A stretch of DNA of 64,000 nucleotides from Teratosphaeria epicoccoides (Eukaryota > Ascomycota > Dothideomycetes > Mycosphaerellales > Teratosphaeriaceae). Position 1 is the first letter of the stretch. Every line of letters starts with the position of its first letter. This document shows positions 21,466-34,000 of this stretch, piece after piece. The stretch spans positions 62,001 through 126,000 of the forward strand of contig JADDMT010000084.1 of the NCBI GenBank assembly GCA_021401465.1. Reading direction: 5' to 3'. The notes below the pieces were generated by a model that was given only the letters and a program-made list of their open reading frames with translations, was not told where the DNA came from and ran no database searches. A program made the translations under genes and the position numbers.

Positions 21466-24400
21466 AACGTCTAAGGGATGCTGTCTTGGGCTGTAGGAGA
21501 TGAGAGAGATGGACGGGTCGTGTCAGGTGCGTGCATAGAAAGATACCCCGTGCGGTGACGGCAGGTTAGATAGAGAACAAGGCTTGGGTTCTGCATTGCT
21601 TGCGTGCTTTCCCAGCCAGCGCCTCTGGAACCACGGAAAGAACGGGTCGAGGAGACTATCTCGCGTGTTCTATCCCATTCTGCATTGACAAACTGATTTC
21701 TGCAGCTCAGCGGATGCGGAAGGTATTCGCAAGCTTTCGCCGAATTCCCGTGTGCTTTTTTCCAAGTGAAAACTAGCTGGCAATGCTGGGTGGCCACTCC
21801 ACGCTTCCCAATCGGTCCGGATCGTGGTTTGGCACATAACTATATATATCTATAGCGTAGATCGGAGGGAAAGCTGAACTGCAGTCTACTGATTAGTCTA
21901 AGGCGAGCATCGCAGCACAGTGCAATATGCCCCGACTTGGCTTTTTTTGAACCTGCGCTCACGTGGTGCCATCGCCGCCATAGTCATCCTTCCTCGCCAT
22001 CGTCCTGTCCGCCCGCTTCGCCTCGCCACCCACATGGAACCTGATCCATATGATCCTTGATCTCGCCCGTCAACGACGCGCGCTCCATCGCTTTGTGGCT
22101 CTATTTTCGGAATCTGAGTTTCGTCTCGCAAAGCCTTTCGTTAGGACTTTAGTCAGATCGACTTTGTGGTGGTCCCAGGTATGCCGAGTCTGAACTCAGC
22201 GTCTGACAACGAGTCCACAGCCATTAAAACTGCACAAGATCAGGTTTGTCTTGAATGCTAGACAGGGCCATAGTACTCACCCATTTGCGCGTCTGGAACA
22301 AGTACATCCAGATTGTGTACGTCACAGGAAGTACTGATGCTCAGGAAGCGTTGTCGTCTCGAGGCTGATCGCATCGTAGCTGCTAACTCTCATCCCATCC
22401 GGTTCGGCTTAGACCAGGACTCGACACTGTCAGTCACGCTGAGCATGGGCAGGACACCGAGCGCGGAAATTTGTTGTCTGCTTTTGAGGTACTCATCCGA
22501 GGCAGAAAATCTACCTTGTCTACGGCGATGTGTCCAGAATCAAGCATGACCTGGCCCTCTGTCTGTGCTGCCTCAGCAAAAGTGCGCCGCCAAGTTCGTC
22601 GACAATCCACTTGCCTCTGCTGAAACGAAAAATCCACGGGCGAGCCTCGATGATGCATGATCTTTGGCATCAGCGACTTGAGGGTGTACTACCTTGCTCC
22701 TGAAGGTAGGTCGTCGAACCGGCGTGCTACGCCGGCAACACCGCGAGGCGTATGATCTCCATTTCACCGTCGAACGAATGCACGTGCAACGGATTAACGG
22801 ACCGTCTACAAGTGTCTCACTGTGGAAATTTAGGCTCTACAGGTTCATCGTGAAGACCTTGGAATGGTCTTTTGAGATTGCCGAACGGTCTCGTTGCTTT
22901 TGGTACTTCTTGCATGGTGTTGAACATGGGATCTAAAGGATCGTCGGGCGGCAATAGATTTGGAGCTGCGGGCACCGTGCGGCTTTCAACCGCAGCGCCA
23001 CTACGAATGCCTAGTTAATTGATGATTGATGAGATCCATGTCCAGATTCAGCGTAATTGCAAGAGCTATCGTTGTGGAGCTTTACGGGCATTGGGCGGCT
23101 TCAGCACCTGATTATCCGGCGTTTCGCAGCACCGACACTCATACTGCCTGGCTAGTCCGATATGCAATTGAGAGCTCTGGCTGACCATTATTAGGGATGC
23201 GGAACAAGGCTTGAGAAAGAAATGGGCATTGACGAAAGGGAACCGCCTTTTATGGCAACGCACAGCCTGACATTCTGCTCAGCAGCCGGCCGGAATGCCT
23301 AACTTGCATTGCATGGTAGCGAATCGATACCAGACAGATCAGATCCGCGCCAAGAACTGGCGTCAGGCCTCGTTCGCGTGCAACATAGAGAGGCAATGCG
23401 AGGACTCAGCTAAGGTACTTGCGCGTGCTGTTGGACGCCGTCTTCCAAGATTCAATGAAGGTGTACAGTGTACAGCCATAATGCAGCTCGCCTGTGCACG
23501 CTTCAGCCGGTAGTACACGAGAGCTTTCCTGCACCAGTAGCTGAGATACTCAGCTGCTTACCACAAGTGTGATTGACTGCTTCTTTGGCCTTGAGCTGCC
23601 ATGTTCTGGAGCAACCTTGACCTAGATATCCTGGGAAGGAGAGCTTTTTTACTACGCATCCTGCTCCAATTTGGGTCTGAACTGCGGCGCGCGAAGGTCC
23701 GAGCCTATTACCTGTTCCCTGCGCTGAAGGCTGGCCAAGGACCACTGGTTCTTGATAGACTAGGAATTAGTGTCACGACAGCATGGAGGCCCGATAGCTT
23801 GTCCGTGAATTCAGCATATGTTTGGTCACTTGTTGCAGTTTGCCGAAAAGCTTGTTGGCAGTTGCGACAGCAGGACTTCGTCCGGTGCACAAATGGCCAG
23901 GTTGAAGCGAGGATCGGTCGGGCTGATTGGACTCGGCCAGGAAGACTTAGTGACAGGACGGCGATACTCCAGAGAAGACGTCCTGTCTGCCTCTCCTTCT
24001 TTCGAATCGCATTTCGACCGTGACAGAGTCAGGCTGGAGGCAAATAATGCAGGCACTTTGGCCCCGACCAGGGATGCAACTCCCGAGTTAGTGATTGGAT
24101 CTGGGCAAAATCGTGCGAGTTGTTGGCTATAGTGTCTGGCGGGCCTGTAGTAGCGAAGCAACTGCCGTTGTCAAGCACGCTCGCAGCTGTAATGGTGCCA
24201 CACATCGAGTCTACCAGGTTTCCGGTCGTCTCATACTCATGTAGCCTAATTCCAACTCAAATGTGGACAAGGTACGGTCCGGAAGCTCACGCCCTGCTGT
24301 TCCTGGCCTACACCATCATAAGGCAATCGATCGAGTTGCTTCCGCCTCAATTTACCTCTGGGCACGATCTCACTCCGGCACGCTTTTTCATCCTGGATGG

Positions 24401-25064
24401 CAGCATGGACACTTGGCGGGATTTGATGGCCTTGCGGAAAGATCTTCTGGACCTTGCGCCGCCAGCCTTGACGGTTTGGAATTTATCGTCGCGGCGTCAA
24501 ATGACCTGTGAAGTCAGCGTGGAAAAAGACTGTGCAAGATTTTTTCGACGTGCTCGCGGGACAGCAGGTCGCTGTTGCGCGTCCTTCCTTCCGACCGAAT
24601 GTTCCATGAAGGCTCGAGAGGCGCCTTAGTACAGCGCGCTTAGATCTGAAGCCATGTGGCAATTGCATGCAACGTGCGCCGAGCACTCCGCCACCGTGTC
24701 TCATGTTGCCCTTCGCCGCACAATGAGGGCGTCGATCTCGCGACTCTTCCTTGTCTGCTCGACAATACTAGATAGCCTTGTACAAAGGCCACAAAGCAGC
24801 TCCAATCTGTGCCTTCCTAATCCAGACAGCACAACAATATTAAGCCCGTTCATTGTTCAGGGCGCTCATCTCCACCAAGCACGAGCGACTTACTGTTCCC
24901 GCGTGGAGGCATCACGTGGTGCGACCCTCCGCAGATACTTAAATCTCTCGTTCTGCTACATCCTCTCTTCCTTTTCCAGAATTTCATACTTCAAAAGACC
25001 AGAAAACCACAAAAACCAACAAACCACATTCCGTCAACACAAAAGCCCACGACACTTGGTCAAG
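21466..25064. other. Gene-poor 3.6 kb
   Basis: Long spacer with no gene I can support. The longest frame, 24120-24629 (+, 169 codons), has a protein-like middle (RYGPEAHALLFLAYTIIRQS) but no family likeness and no clear start context. TA dinucleotide runs occur near 21840. The last 120 bp before 25065 are C/T- and then A/C-rich, as in leaders of well-expressed fungal genes. Confidence 0.4.
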
Positions 25065-25181
25065 ATGATTGCCAACATCAACGCCAACATCATCCTCGAA
25101 GGCGGGAAAGGCGTTCCAGACCAGGACTGGCCCGACTACACCAAGTCCGTCAGCAGCACGTGCACTCTGCAGCGCATGTAA
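25065..25181 (+). CDS. Small protein of 38 residues (or first exon of a slightly larger one)
   Basis: The ATG at 25065 follows a TATA-like ACTTAAATC near 24937, a pyrimidine-rich tract and a C/A-rich leader ending GTCAAG, an excellent fungal start context. The frame gives an acidic peptide beginning MIANINANIILEGGKGVPDQ and ending STCTLQRM. GTAAGC directly overlaps the stop (donor at 25178). Splicing to an acceptor at 25351-25352 would replace the stop and extend the frame by 47 residues to 25497, overlapping the 3' end of the convergent gene. I do not recognise the product. Leader quality is the main support. Confidence 0.45.
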   Translation: MIANINANIILEGGKGVPDQDWPDYTKSVSSTCTLQRM

Positions 25182-25444
25182 GCACTTGTCTTCACTGGTT
25201 GAGTCTTTCGTGCGTTCTTCCATTGCATTCCGGGCGCCTTTGTCTGATTTGGGGTTTGCATGACTGTTTCATCTTTTTTCGACTACTTGGGGGTTACAAT
25301 GGGCGCATTTTGCTCGCACGGCGCGATGTTGCGCATTCTTTCCGTGCTTCAGGGCTGAGCCCTCGTTGTACACAACTAGAAATCTAAAAACCCAAGAAGT
25401 TGAGCTGCTCTCAACAATCCTGCATGTCCGCTCCGTGTCATGCG

Positions 25445-26284
25445 TCATCCATCGTCGTCCTCGTTCAGCGCAGCGTCTTGCGCAGCCTGCGTACTGACCC
25501 ACTGCTCCATCATTTGACTCGCGTTGCCCGGCTTGTCGCCTGCTGGCTGAGCCTTCTTGTTGCCCTTTCGCTTGACCACGAGGCACAGAATCCGCCCGTA
25601 GATGCTGAAGCCATCGTAGGAAGTGGTGAGATCTAGCTTCTTTTTGTCATCCTGTGCGTGCTCTCCTTCTTTTGCACTTTTGTCGTCTTGTGCCTCTTTA
25701 CGCTTCCGTTTTCTCTGTGGTCGCGCTTGCTGAGTCATGAACGTCTCGTCGTCATGCGAGCTCACGAATAGCGTATCGTCCTCGTCGGCATTGCTCGCAT
25801 TCGGTTTGCCCTTGTCCGCTTTCTCTGGGATGTCAGAAAGCTCCGGCACGTCGTCACCTTCCTCTCGCAGCACTTCGAGCGGCGTCTCATCGTCATCGAC
25901 CGCAATCGGATTTTCGCTGTTGGTGAGGCATCCAGTGAGCTTGTTGCCTGTCGATCTGAGCTTCGCCTTGTCAGCGAACTGCTTGCGCTTCGTGAGCAGC
26001 GAATGCCGCGATGATAATTCGGTCAAGAAGATCGTGACTTCGAACTCGTCTCGACTCGCAACATCCTTGATGCCTCTTTTTTTCTTGCCCCCTTTCTTCA
26101 TGGCATTTTCATTCTCCTCTCTCAGCTTGGGCAGGACCTTGGGCCGCACTTCATGGATGATACGCGGGAGGACAGGATCGCGGCTTGAGAGTAGCCATTG
26201 AGCATCAGACGGCTTATCGAGGTATATGCGCACTTCGAGCACGGAATACTTGGTAATTCGCAGATAGCGCCTGATAGGTGCCAT
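25445..26284 (-). CDS. Conserved fungal protein of unknown function, acidic, likely nuclear
   Basis: A single-exon frame of 279 residues from the ATG at 26284 (MAPIRRYLRITKYSVLEVRI); the frame is open upstream to 26362 but this ATG begins the conserved-looking part. Residues 1-110 form the structured region: YLDKPSDAQWLLSSRDPVLP, a basic KKGGKKKRGIKD patch, and FEVTIFLTELSSRHSLLTKR. Residues 130-225 are acidic and disordered, with a basic run RPQRKRKRKEAQDD that could act as a nuclear signal. A short hydrophobic motif GFSIYGRILCLVVKRKGNKK lies near the end. I have the impression of a widespread Pezizomycotina protein but cannot name it. It is divergent from the BolA gene, with 203 bp between starts. 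Confidence 0.75.
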   Translation of the reverse strand: MAPIRRYLRITKYSVLEVRIYLDKPSDAQWLLSSRDPVLPRIIHEVRPKVLPKLREENENAMKKGGKKKRGIKDVASRDEFEVTIFLTELSSRHSLLTKRKQFADKAKLRSTGNKLTGCLTNSENPIAVDDDETPLEVLREEGDDVPELSDIPEKADKGKPNASNADEDDTLFVSSHDDETFMTQQARPQRKRKRKEAQDDKSAKEGEHAQDDKKKLDLTTSYDGFSIYGRILCLVVKRKGNKKAQPAGDKPGNASQMMEQWVSTQAAQDAALNEDDDG

Positions 26285-26487
26285 TGCGATCCAGGACTGC
26301 AATTTGATGGGCTTTCGCGAATCTGGTAGATTGGGACGTAAACACGGAACGACGTCATGCACTAATATTTGATTCTCAGATAGGAAGGTAGGCCGGACGT
26401 ACCTTCCCGTAACATTCTCTGCATCGTCCCTGACAACTACTGAGGTAGTATCTAAACCATCACCATCGAGTGAACTCTTTTCAACTC

Positions 26488-26983
26488 ATGTTTGTCAGAA
26501 TCTTGACAGCCACGATAAGGCGCACATCGACTATGGCTACCTCGTCGACACCCATAGAAGATGCCATGCGAAAAAAGGTAGCAAACCTGGGCCGCTTGCC
26601 TCAGATCTCAAAGCATTTCTATCCTGTTCAAGAGGCTGACCTCCCCAAGATGAATGATACACTCGCTCCGACAGCCTTGGAGATATTCAATGATTCCCAC
26701 AAACATGCTCACCACAAGGCCATGGAAGGCAGCACATCCAAAGAAACGCACTTTCGGTACCTGGTTTTGAGCCATGTCTAATGTTGCACCCATGCTGATG
26801 TAGTATAGAGTCCACATCACATCTGAGGCGTTCAAAACGAAAGGCCAGCCGGCGCGCCATCGAATGATCTACACCCTTCTGAAAGACGAAATGTCCACTG
26901 AGGGGGGCATACACGCCCTTCAATTGCGGACCAGGACGCCAGATGAGGATCAGAAAGCCAAGGCGAAGGAGGCAACTATATGA
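26488..26983 (+). CDS. bol1: BolA-like protein, mitochondrial Bol1 type
   Basis: BolA proteins work with monothiol glutaredoxins in iron-sulfur cluster delivery. Exons 26488-26756 and 26809-26983 (donor GTACCT, acceptor TATAG) give 147 residues and restore HFRVHITSEAFKTKGQPARH. The first ATG gives MFVRILTATIRRTSTMATSS, an Arg/Thr-rich matrix presequence; Met16 could start a cytosolic form. The BolA core is clear: ALEIFNDSHKHAHHKAMEGS with the conserved His, then RHRMIYTLLKDEM and GGIHALQLRTRTP. The length fits mitochondrial Bol1/BOLA1-type proteins. The donor GTACCT is weaker than usual, but the protein match fixes the junction. Confidence 0.92.
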
Positions 26984-27898
26984 GTCGCCTCTAAATTTTC
27001 TGACGTCAGCCGAAGATGCCTGAGGAAGAGAAAGCTAGGTAAGGTGAACGAATCAACAGCACGAGTCGCCTCCCAAAATTTCCGGCGATGACACTTGGAC
27101 CATCGGGCCAATCTTACGAACAAGGATATGTGGTATGTCAGCATGGAGCACTGCCTGCTCTCTCGCGTAGCGAGCTCATCGGAGTGCAATGTCTTTTCCG
27201 AACCCCGACTCTACCAAAACATCAGCCGTCGGAGTAAGAGTCGGATTGAGCCGAGACTGACTCGGGTCGGCGACAAATCTGGAGCGTCTTCCGTTTCCTG
27301 AAGCTCTGCCAATTCTTGCAGAAAGGTCAGACCTCTGCTCCTGCGCCAGGGCGGTCCGAACGAAGCTATTCTCTGCTGGGTAACTTGCATCATGTGTCTT
27401 GGGCGCCAACGACCAAGATCCGTCGAGCGTGGAGGCCACGAGGAGACGTTGTGGACTCAGCACGCAGCGGATGTGCGGCTGTGGCACAAGCCGATGTCGA
27501 AACCACGAGCAGTGGCGATCAATACAGAACCGACCGCTCAGGTTTTCTGCCACCGCGCAAGTTGCAATCCAAAAGCATTCCAGGTTGTGATACACCATCT
27601 TGCTGCAGTACGTAGGTGCCTTCGTATCGACTTCCTTAGGAGTGGTATTCTTTCCCGTCTGGGACCCGTCCCGTTAGCGTTAACCATCATGGTTGTATGG
27701 GTCCAGGGAAGCTGGGCTTGGCATTTTTGAACGATAACACTGATGGCCACTCTTGCAGACATTTGCCATACATATAATAAGTCTGGAGTCCACGCTGAAC
27801 GCACCGCTGGATTCACATCACTGAGCTGCAACGCTTTTGCCCGCTTTTTCAAGTAAGGACTTCGAGCGCGCACGGCCGCCTCACATATTGGAGCGAAG
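26984..27898. other. Intergenic, 915 bp
   Basis: 3' flank of the BolA gene and promoter of the zinc transporter gene. Short frames on both strands look like noise. I did not find a convincing Zap1-type palindrome. Confidence 0.45.
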
Positions 27899-29070
27899 AT
27901 GTCGTCATGCGAGGCTGGAAACGACTATGATGGCCGAATGGGAGTGAGGATCTCCTCCATCTTTGTGATTTTGGTCGGTTCACTGGTCGGAGCATGGTTT
28001 CCGGTGTACGCGGCGCATCATAAAGGCGTTGGTGTGCCCGACTGGGCATTCTTCATCGCGAAGGTAGTTTAGCGAGCGAGAATGGATATGCACGAGCTTG
28101 CAGCTGATTTTCTGCGAAGTACTTTGGCTCGGGCGTGATCCTCGCCACAGCCTTCATACATCTGCTGGCCCCTGCAAACGAAGCGCTAACTGATGAATGC
28201 CTGACCGGTGCAATCACGGAGTACACATGGGTTGAGGGCATCTGTCTGATGGTCATCTTCGCTATGTTCTTCGTCGAACTTATGACGATGCGATATGCGA
28301 AATTCGGACACGAGCGCGAGCAGCCTCATGCCAATGGTGCCAATGGTCATGCGGAGGAAGGGACAGCAAAGAGGACAGACAGCATCAGCGCGCTCAATGG
28401 TGCAGACTCAAAACCACCAGTCGACACTTACGCAGACACCATCGCTGGATCAGCCCTGGCCGAACCGCGCACCTCGTCACATATTCCTGGCGATGACCAC
28501 CTCTCCCACTCGCGTGGTCACTACGAGAGCAACGCCATAGAGGCCAACCAGAATGACAAGGTCTTCAAGCCTGACTCTTACGCCGCTCAAATGACTGCAA
28601 TCTTCATTCTGGAGTTTGGCGTCATCTTCCACTCTATCTTTATCGGCCTCACCCTCTCCGTAGCCGGAGATGAATTCAACGTGCTCTACATTGTCCTCAC
28701 CTTCCACCAAACATTTGAAGGTCTTGCTCTGGGCACACGACTTGCAAGCATCGAATGGCCATCGTCCAAGCGATTTACGCCGTACTTCCTCGGCGCCGGA
28801 TACGCAGTTTCCACACCAATCGCCATTGCCATCGGGCTCGGGGTAAAAGAGAGCTTCAGCCCGGGAAGCGAGACCACTCTGATCGCCAATGGAGTCTTCG
28901 ACTCCATCTCCGCTGGGATCCTGATTTACACGGGTTTAATCGAGCTGATGGCGCATGAGTTCATGTTTAATGAGTATATGCAACGGGCTCCGGTGCTGGA
29001 AGTCCTGTCTGCGATCGGATACATGGCATTGGGAGCGGGTCTGATGGCGCTGCTGGGGAAGTGGGCGTAG
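27899..29070 (+). CDS. ZIP family zinc/iron permease (Zrt1/Zrt2-like)
   Basis: Plasma-membrane uptake of zinc. Exons 27899-28063 and 28120-29070 (donor GTAGTT, acceptor GCGAAG, branch CTGAT) give 371 residues and restore WAFFIAKYFGSGVILATAFI. The N-terminus MSSCEAGNDYDGRMGVRISS matches fungal ZRTs. TM1-TM3 are followed by a long cytoplasmic loop (about residues 110-195) with His residues (HANGANGHAEE, HSRGHYES). The metal-binding TM4/TM5 motifs HSIFIGLTLS and HQTFEGLALG are intact, and TM6-TM8 end in LGAGLMALLGKWA. An extra 5' exon is possible, since some ZRTs have a longer N-terminus, but this ATG gives a complete core. Confidence 0.92.
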
Positions 29071-29648
29071 TGCATGGAAGCCTCCCAGGGGTCATTGAAG
29101 CGTTCAAGCGAGTTATGGTAATGGAACTTGACATGATACGGGAACGAAAATATTGATCAACTCGCGGTTCAACACAGCGTTCATGACCGACATGAAGACG
29201 AATTATCTTTGTTCCTGTTTTCACAACATGAAACAATGCTGCATGCTAGACCTCATTTAGCACGACGGAAGCCCAAGGAAGAACTTGGGTCGGTCTACAT
29301 ATCTTTCTGCATCTTCCCTCGGCTATTGGCTGCATCTCTGGCCGGCTTTTGTCTGCGTTCCTGTTTTATAATCCTGCGCCGAGACCCAGCACTCCTGCCG
29401 CTTTTTGGTTTAGCTCGTTGACATGCGGACGTCGAAATCATGGCATTGGCATGCTTAATTCCTGCACTACTGCCTCTCGATACTGAGTTCCTGTGTATAT
29501 GTAACGGAGCATTCGCTCTGATCTGCTTGATATAATTCCTTGCAGGGATACCGGTCTTGAGTCGACATCACATCGGCATGATAAAACAAGATGGTGACCC
29601 ATTCATCGGCTGTGTCCCCAGCTTCTGCATTTACGACTTCTCGTAACG
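29071..29648. other. Intergenic, 578 bp
   Basis: 3' flank of the ZIP gene. No coding frame is supported. Confidence 0.45.
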
Positions 29649-31015
29649 ATGCCCTGCACTGCCACCGACTGCATAGGCAAGACGACCATCGACACTGGTG
29701 CGAACACAGGTCTGTGTAAAGAGGTTGCCAGCAATTTCGCCGCCTCAACGCCGCGAGAATCATCATTGCGTGGCGAGATCTGGTCCAGAGACACGGTGCT
29801 ATGTCCGGTATCGAGAGTGGACAGGCATGGAGTGGTAGACGGGTGGCTATTGGATCTACAAGACAATGGCAGTGTCAAGGCTTTTGCAGAGAGTGTAAAA
29901 GAGCTTGACAGGATCGATGAAGTGATTGAGACCGCCGGCACCGATACCTTTGAGTATGGTGTGAGTGCGGCGTGCCCGAAAGTAGAGGGCAATCGACTTC
30001 TCTTTGGTTACCAAACTCATTTGCATTCTAGAGCGTGGGTGGAAACGAGAGCACGGTCACGGTCAACGTGGTCTCGACATCCCTTCTGGCACCGATGTCG
30101 ATGCCGGAGCTGCAACAGAAGGCGGAGGGATGGCGCATCACTCCCACCTTGTCAGTCGTTGGTTCGGAAGTGCATTTCGCAACAAAGGTTGGTTCCATGA
30201 TCGGAATGATCGAAAAGTCAAGCAACCAGTGGACCAGTCAATCAACAGTTCGACACATCTGACTACCCGGTGTTGCGACCTACCCGCTTGTTGATATGCT
30301 TGACTGCTTCCCAACACAGTGTTTGGTCGTTGACGCGATTGGCCGTCTGACGACACCGTTGATGTTCATCATATTTGAATCACTACTGTCAGCCGGTTGA
30401 CGGGTTGATTGACTTATATAAGAGCTTCCAGGCCAGTAAGGCCATGAAGTGTGCTGATCCTCAAATCCTTTAACGAGCGCAACAATGTCTTCATCTCTGA
30501 TGCGCTGTATAACACGGATGCGGCTGACATGACGAATCGATACAAGGTGAGCGGCATGTGAGAAGTGCTCGCCTGTCGTGAGAGCACGGAGCAACATCCA
30601 CAGAACGAGCTTCGACTCACTCTCAACTTCACCAATCCAGGTACGTGCGTCTAATTGTTCAGAGATGCATGGGTCAGCAGCTGTCCGAACCGCTTTGTTT
30701 GCTGATTCAAAAGTTTCGCCGCACGAATTGGTGCCATAGTGAGCCGATCGAAGATCCCAACGCGATCGTCAGATGCATCATGATGAAGATGCTGTGCAGG
30801 ATCACAGAAGTCAGCAGTCGAAACCTGGTCCATGCAGGTCTCTCAAGGGCCAGAGACACGTGGGAAATACATGAACTATTCTTTCATCGCGCAATACCCA
30901 CGCGCGGGTTCCGGTTGAGGATCCGGAACGCCACGAGGTCCAGACAAGTCACATGGGTATGACAGGAGCTCGGTGCCAAACTCGAAGAGATCGAGCAAGC
31001 TGTCACAAAGGTGCT
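29649..31015 (+). pseudogene. Short-chain dehydrogenase (WWOX/retinol-dehydrogenase-like), decayed
   Basis: Pieces of one SDR appear in order in shifting frames. 29649-29960 gives GKTTIDTGANTGLCKEVASN (nucleotide-binding motif) and DLQDNGSVKAFAESVKELDR then IDEVIETAGTDTFEYG. A plausible intron (29961-30031, GTGAGT...CTAG) leads to GGNESTVTVNVVSTSLLAP and LSVVGSEVHFATKVG. Around 30460-30545 come ALYNTDAADMTNRYKV, the YxxxK region with the active site eroded, then NELRLTLNFTNPG near 30610, EVSSRNLVHAGLSRARDTWE near 30805-30870 and ELGAKLEEIEQAV near 30965-31005. Stops and frame changes separate the blocks, and the sequence between about 29715 and 29840 is scrambled. The parent family is common in Pezizomycotina. 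No intact copy is in this window. Confidence 0.75.
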
Positions 31016-34000
31016 CAGTCGGTCATGTCAGAGCATCCCAGTTCGGCATTTAGACACGTCTTCGACTACGTGATCTTGGGAGCAGCGAGGTTTGCGCTCG
31101 GTGTTAGCTGGGTAGAGGCGCGACTGATCAGTGAAACAGCCATGGACTCGGCGTGGGGGTATCGGCAAACTTACCGTTTCAACCTGGGAGGCGTCAGCTG
31201 AGACTCCACCGGAAGTTCTGATAGCAAGGTCAGCCTGTTGTGGGCTGGCTAAAGTCACAAGTTGAGCCGTCGTGATTTTCGAAGCTTCTCTTTTCAAGAC
31301 TGGACTGTCGACTGAACAGCTTCTCCAGGAGTGCCTATCCCAATCTTTAGATTCGCCAAATCGACGCGTACGCAGCTAATAAGAGGTCGAACAGGAGTGG
31401 GAAAACGTGTATGGAGGGCTGTCCTCGCTTTACATCATGTTGGAAGGGACCGTCCAACGATCGAGTCGGGCTCTCGCAGGCAAGCTGCTCCGAGACGGCC
31501 TGGTTGACAGCCTGGAGACGGCCCCAGAATCCACTGCGATGCTTGCGAGGGACCTCAGGTGTCTGCATGATCGGCGCTTCGCACGTTGCCGCTTAGGGTG
31601 AGTGATACTGCGCCAACATGTTGCCACGTGGCTTTGCAAAGGTCGCGAAGGGAGACAGTAGTGGAGCCAACGTAACGGTAAGGTCGTGAATGCCTGAACA
31701 GGCAAGATCGCCAACGTGGCTAGCTGCACTATGGAGTGGCCCTGCAGTTTTTGCGTTGACAGGCCAAATCAGAGGAGGGACTTTCTGTTGGCGTGCATGA
31801 TTATTGCGTTTCGTCCTGGTGCAGCAGTGCGAACTGCAACAGGGCAAGCTGCAACACTGTCCATCTGCAGGCCTTGATTCTGTAGTACGCATGTCCACCG
31901 TAGATCGGCAACCTTGGCCGAAAATTGCAGGAGTGGTTGGGTTAGTTTGACTCAATAGTCGAGTCAATAGCTCGTCGCGTATATGGTATCAATAGTATGT
32001 CTCGGGCAGTGGACGACGCCTGTATACGAAACGACTTAGGCCTGGCGAGATCTCGAGGCCAGGTCGACATCTTGCTGTTTTGCTGTTGTCAGAAACAGCC
32101 TATTTGTCTGGTTTCACGGGACTGGAAACGAGGTCTGAACCATAACATGTTGGCGTCGCATGATGCTCCGCCTGAGATAAACATAAATTTGTTGTTGAGG
32201 AGCACAGATGGCGGTCGAGGTGACAAAAATGGAACAGAACAATTGTGGTCGTAGAGTGTATTATTAGCGCGGGCAACCACGTCGAAGATTACCGTCTGAT
32301 CGCGCTTGCGCATTGTTTTGACAGATCTTTGCCTTCGATGCAGCACCCCTTGAATGTTTACAGAGGGCATCTCGAGGGTATCTGCGAACTACAGGGGACG
32401 GAATTGCGAATGTTCCTGGCGATCGCACATTGAGTTCACTGTTGAATTTCGCAAGACCCAAAAATAAGTGGGGATCATCTTGCGCCCTTCAACAATTTGG
32501 GGCTGATGTCAGCGCTTGCCGGCATTTGTGATTGACCATTCCCGTTGTCCCGTATTATGCATATGGGAAAGCAGACGAAACGTTCACCGTAGGTCCGTAG
32601 GTGTAGTGCCTGATGCGGCTAATGTAGTAGCTCGTCGCTGCCACGTGCAAACGCAGCAGCCAGAAAGCAGCGTGGATGTCTGAGAAAGACATGCAAGAGT
32701 CAGTTGAGAACATCGGCGATTAATGGTGCTTCGCAAATCTTGGCTCCGGAAGAAGCTGGGCGAGCAAGTGTGAGAGCAAGACCGCAAGGTCCTTGCCGGC
32801 GGTGAGCAGCCTTCGGTAATGACTTGTGTAGGTTCTCTGCAGGAATCGTCAGACAGGCTTCTCCCGCAACTTCTCCCGCGCTCCTGCATAGTCCATCCGG
32901 GTTGAATCACTTTTCGAGTCCCAAACACCTGGCTCGACCTTGGCCCTCCCAATTTGCCACCGGCGCTCAAACGTAGCGAAACCTGTGCACAAAAGGGGAC
33001 CAGAGAGATGAAACATGCAGCGTGTCTTAGACGCTACGCCGTCGAGCGCTGTTGCCAACGCCTCCTCACCCCTGCTTGACGATCTGCGTGACCTTGGCTG
33101 CCTCGCTCTCCGCGGCTTCTAGGAAAGTCTAATGCTTCAACGCCACGTATTTGAGTTGACATGCACTCGATTGTGGCTTTATGCAGACGCCCGTGGGCAG
33201 CTGCCACGTCGCTGGGAATCGCGTCTCCCGATCACACGGCCCGGGTGGATGCGGTATGTGCGTCACCGTCGTGTCATGATGAGAATGAAATGCCAGTGGA
33301 CTCATGGCCGAGGGCTCTGTTCGCGCCAGGAAGCCGGACATGGGTGCACTGTCTTGCGTGATCGTTTGAATCAATAGATATGACGAAACATAGTCAAAAC
33401 GGCGCAGAAAGACCTCCGATCGCCAGGAATCCCAGATTGAACGGGACCAAAATCTGCGTAGAGGGATCAATGCGCTTCAGCCCTGTTCCTGAGTTTAGCT
33501 TCGGCCGCCAAGCACGAGCGTTGATGGCTCCTGCTTTAATGAGTCAGCGATGCGAACACACGGACACACCGCCGGTCCAGGATGGACGCTAATGCGTTGC
33601 CTTGGGCTTGCATCATGTGAAATTTGATGGGCAGACCTTATATGTGCGTCGTCCTTTTCGCGAAATATATTAGGACTGGTGCCTCACCTGCTTACAAACG
33701 TTCTTTCTTCCCCTTATATCACCATCAATTCGAAGTCACCTCTCACACCAATGTCAAATATTCTTGATGCGCATTTCAGGACGACGAAATCTAAAAGACA
33801 TCGACTCTGACCAATACAGCCACTGCGCCCAACATACCCCACGCGTGCATACCTCTTGCGATCAAGTCAAGCAAGAAAGTTGGCAACATACTCTCGCTTC
33901 AGTCACTCGAAATGCCTGCCGCATCCTTTCCACCATGCCCAGGTCCTCCACCGACCCGACCATTACCACCTACACCGTCGAAGTGAGAAATACCTGGGCA

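Noticed and set aside
24120..24629. 169-codon plus-strand frame as a gene
   Set aside because: No recognisable motif, no good start context, and mixed coding character; frames of this length arise by chance in 3.6 kb of GC-rich sequence.
25737..26201. 154-codon Ser-rich plus-strand frame
   Set aside because: Antisense of the acidic protein gene; its Ser richness is the complement of Asp/Glu-rich codons.
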